From Brevibacterium sp. 239c (GTDB lineage: Bacteria > Actinomycetota > Actinomycetes > Actinomycetales > Brevibacteriaceae), in contig NZ_FXZH01000017.1 in NCBI RefSeq assembly GCF_900169365.1, forward strand, positions 39,278 to 103,277: 64,000 nucleotides of DNA, in the 5' to 3' direction. The first letter of the stretch is position 1; each line of letters begins with the position of its first letter. Below, one piece after another: positions 63,525-64,000 of the stretch. Below the pieces are notes generated by a model, which did not search any database, was not told the DNA's origin, and saw only the letters and a program-made list of their open reading frames with translations. The position numbers were made by a program, and so were the translations under genes.

Positions 63525-64000
63525 TCACGGCTTTACTCCACAAGGGAAGCAAGCTCCACCTTCTTGCTTGTTGCAACACTTTATAAGCGCAGCCCCGCAC
63601 GTCGTAGCAACGCACCCGATGCAATTTAAGTTGATCTTAGTGCAACCTGCTACGCAACCCGCGCAGCCAACGCCACTCAAAACGCAGTCAACAGGAGCGG
63701 TTGTCTTGCATATTGAGGCAAGCGCCTGATGAGTAGCACTCGTACATCCACCGCAGGGATCTGATGCGTGAGGACTCACCCCATCGGGGACAGGCTCCAT
63801 ACGAATTCCGTTCGAACTGGAATCCACGATCTCAAGTCGGTCCGCACCAACATCAACCACATAACGTTCGGCTCTAACCTCGATTTTTCATGGCTGGCCA
63901 GTCGGTCCTGATTCCAGCTCCGTTGCCGCGTATAGGTAATGATTCTCGCATCCGGGTATGACACAACCACCGTGTCACGCCACAGCAGAAGCGGGGACTC
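63525..64000 (-). CDS. Cys-rich (14 Cys) peptide precursor, frameshifted, 5' end beyond window
   Basis: From 64000 an open frame reads ESPLLLWRDTVVVSYPDARI ... DRLASHEK, then, after five A's (63884-63888 as T's on the plus strand), a second frame goes on IEVRAERYVVDVGADRLEIV to the stop at 63525-63527. One extra A joins the two frames. The C-terminal 75 residues carry 14 cysteines in CGGC, GCAGCVAGC, CIGC, KCC and FPC patterns with small hydrophobic residues between. The look recalls halocin-C8-like peptide ends, where a Cys-rich bacteriocin is cut from the C-terminus of a longer precursor; this is resemblance only. The second frame alone could start at a GTG at 63860 (111 residues). The gene runs off the window. 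Confidence 0.6.

Overview
The window is about 64 kb of high-GC actinobacterial chromosome. DUF222-type HNH protein, nadA-nadB-nadC-nadS order, an Rpf/G5 muralytic factor, a protein O-mannosyltransferase next to rsmI, and HrcA/CIRCE control of groES-groEL all fit an actinobacterium. Brevibacterium or a close relative is my best guess, from memory of gene order and codon style and not from any search. No rRNA, tRNA, transposase, integrase or CRISPR array was seen. Most of the window is ordinary core metabolism.

Left part (1-19.4 kb): 3' part of a guaB3-like gene; a LysR regulator divergent from a LysE/RhtB exporter; a TM-helix-repeat (MscS-related) membrane protein; panB-panC; the de novo NAD operon nadA-nadB-nadC-nadS; a DUF222/HNH protein; two small membrane genes; and a thiamin salvage operon thiM-thiE-thiD-tenA led by a clear TPP riboswitch.

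Middle (19.4-46.6 kb): a xylose/ribose-type ABC importer with its LacI repressor and a palindromic operator; a TetR/DUF418 divergon; a hydroxamate siderophore operon (decarboxylase, N-hydroxylase, fused acyltransferase-NIS synthetase) behind a DtxR-type iron box; guaB; a GntR regulator; a pseudouridine synthase; a TetR-AidB operon divergent from an acyl-CoA synthetase; SRPBCC and PlsC-like proteins; a rifampin-phosphotransferase-like protein; and a MacB-type ABC transporter.

Right part (46.6-64 kb): groES-groEL with two CIRCE elements; the metG-tatD-rpf operon; a stand-alone AbiEi-like/DUF559-like gene lying between two related 54-58 bp palindromes; rsmI; three tandem DUF4190-like membrane proteins; protein O-mannosyltransferase; a neuA(HAD)-neuB pair for a nonulosonic acid; then a lower-GC accessory stretch ending at the window edge in a 14-cysteine peptide gene (apparently frameshifted at a 5-base homopolymer) with a two-helix membrane protein directly downstream.

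The two places most likely to hold something undescribed are the palindrome-flanked AbiEi-like module (53.4-54.9 kb) and the Cys-rich peptide/small membrane protein pair (63.3-64.0 kb). A recurring theme is short in-frame tandem repeats (12, 15, 21 bp) inside otherwise conserved biosynthetic enzymes (nadB, thiE, desA, desB), which should make these proteins variable in length between strains.
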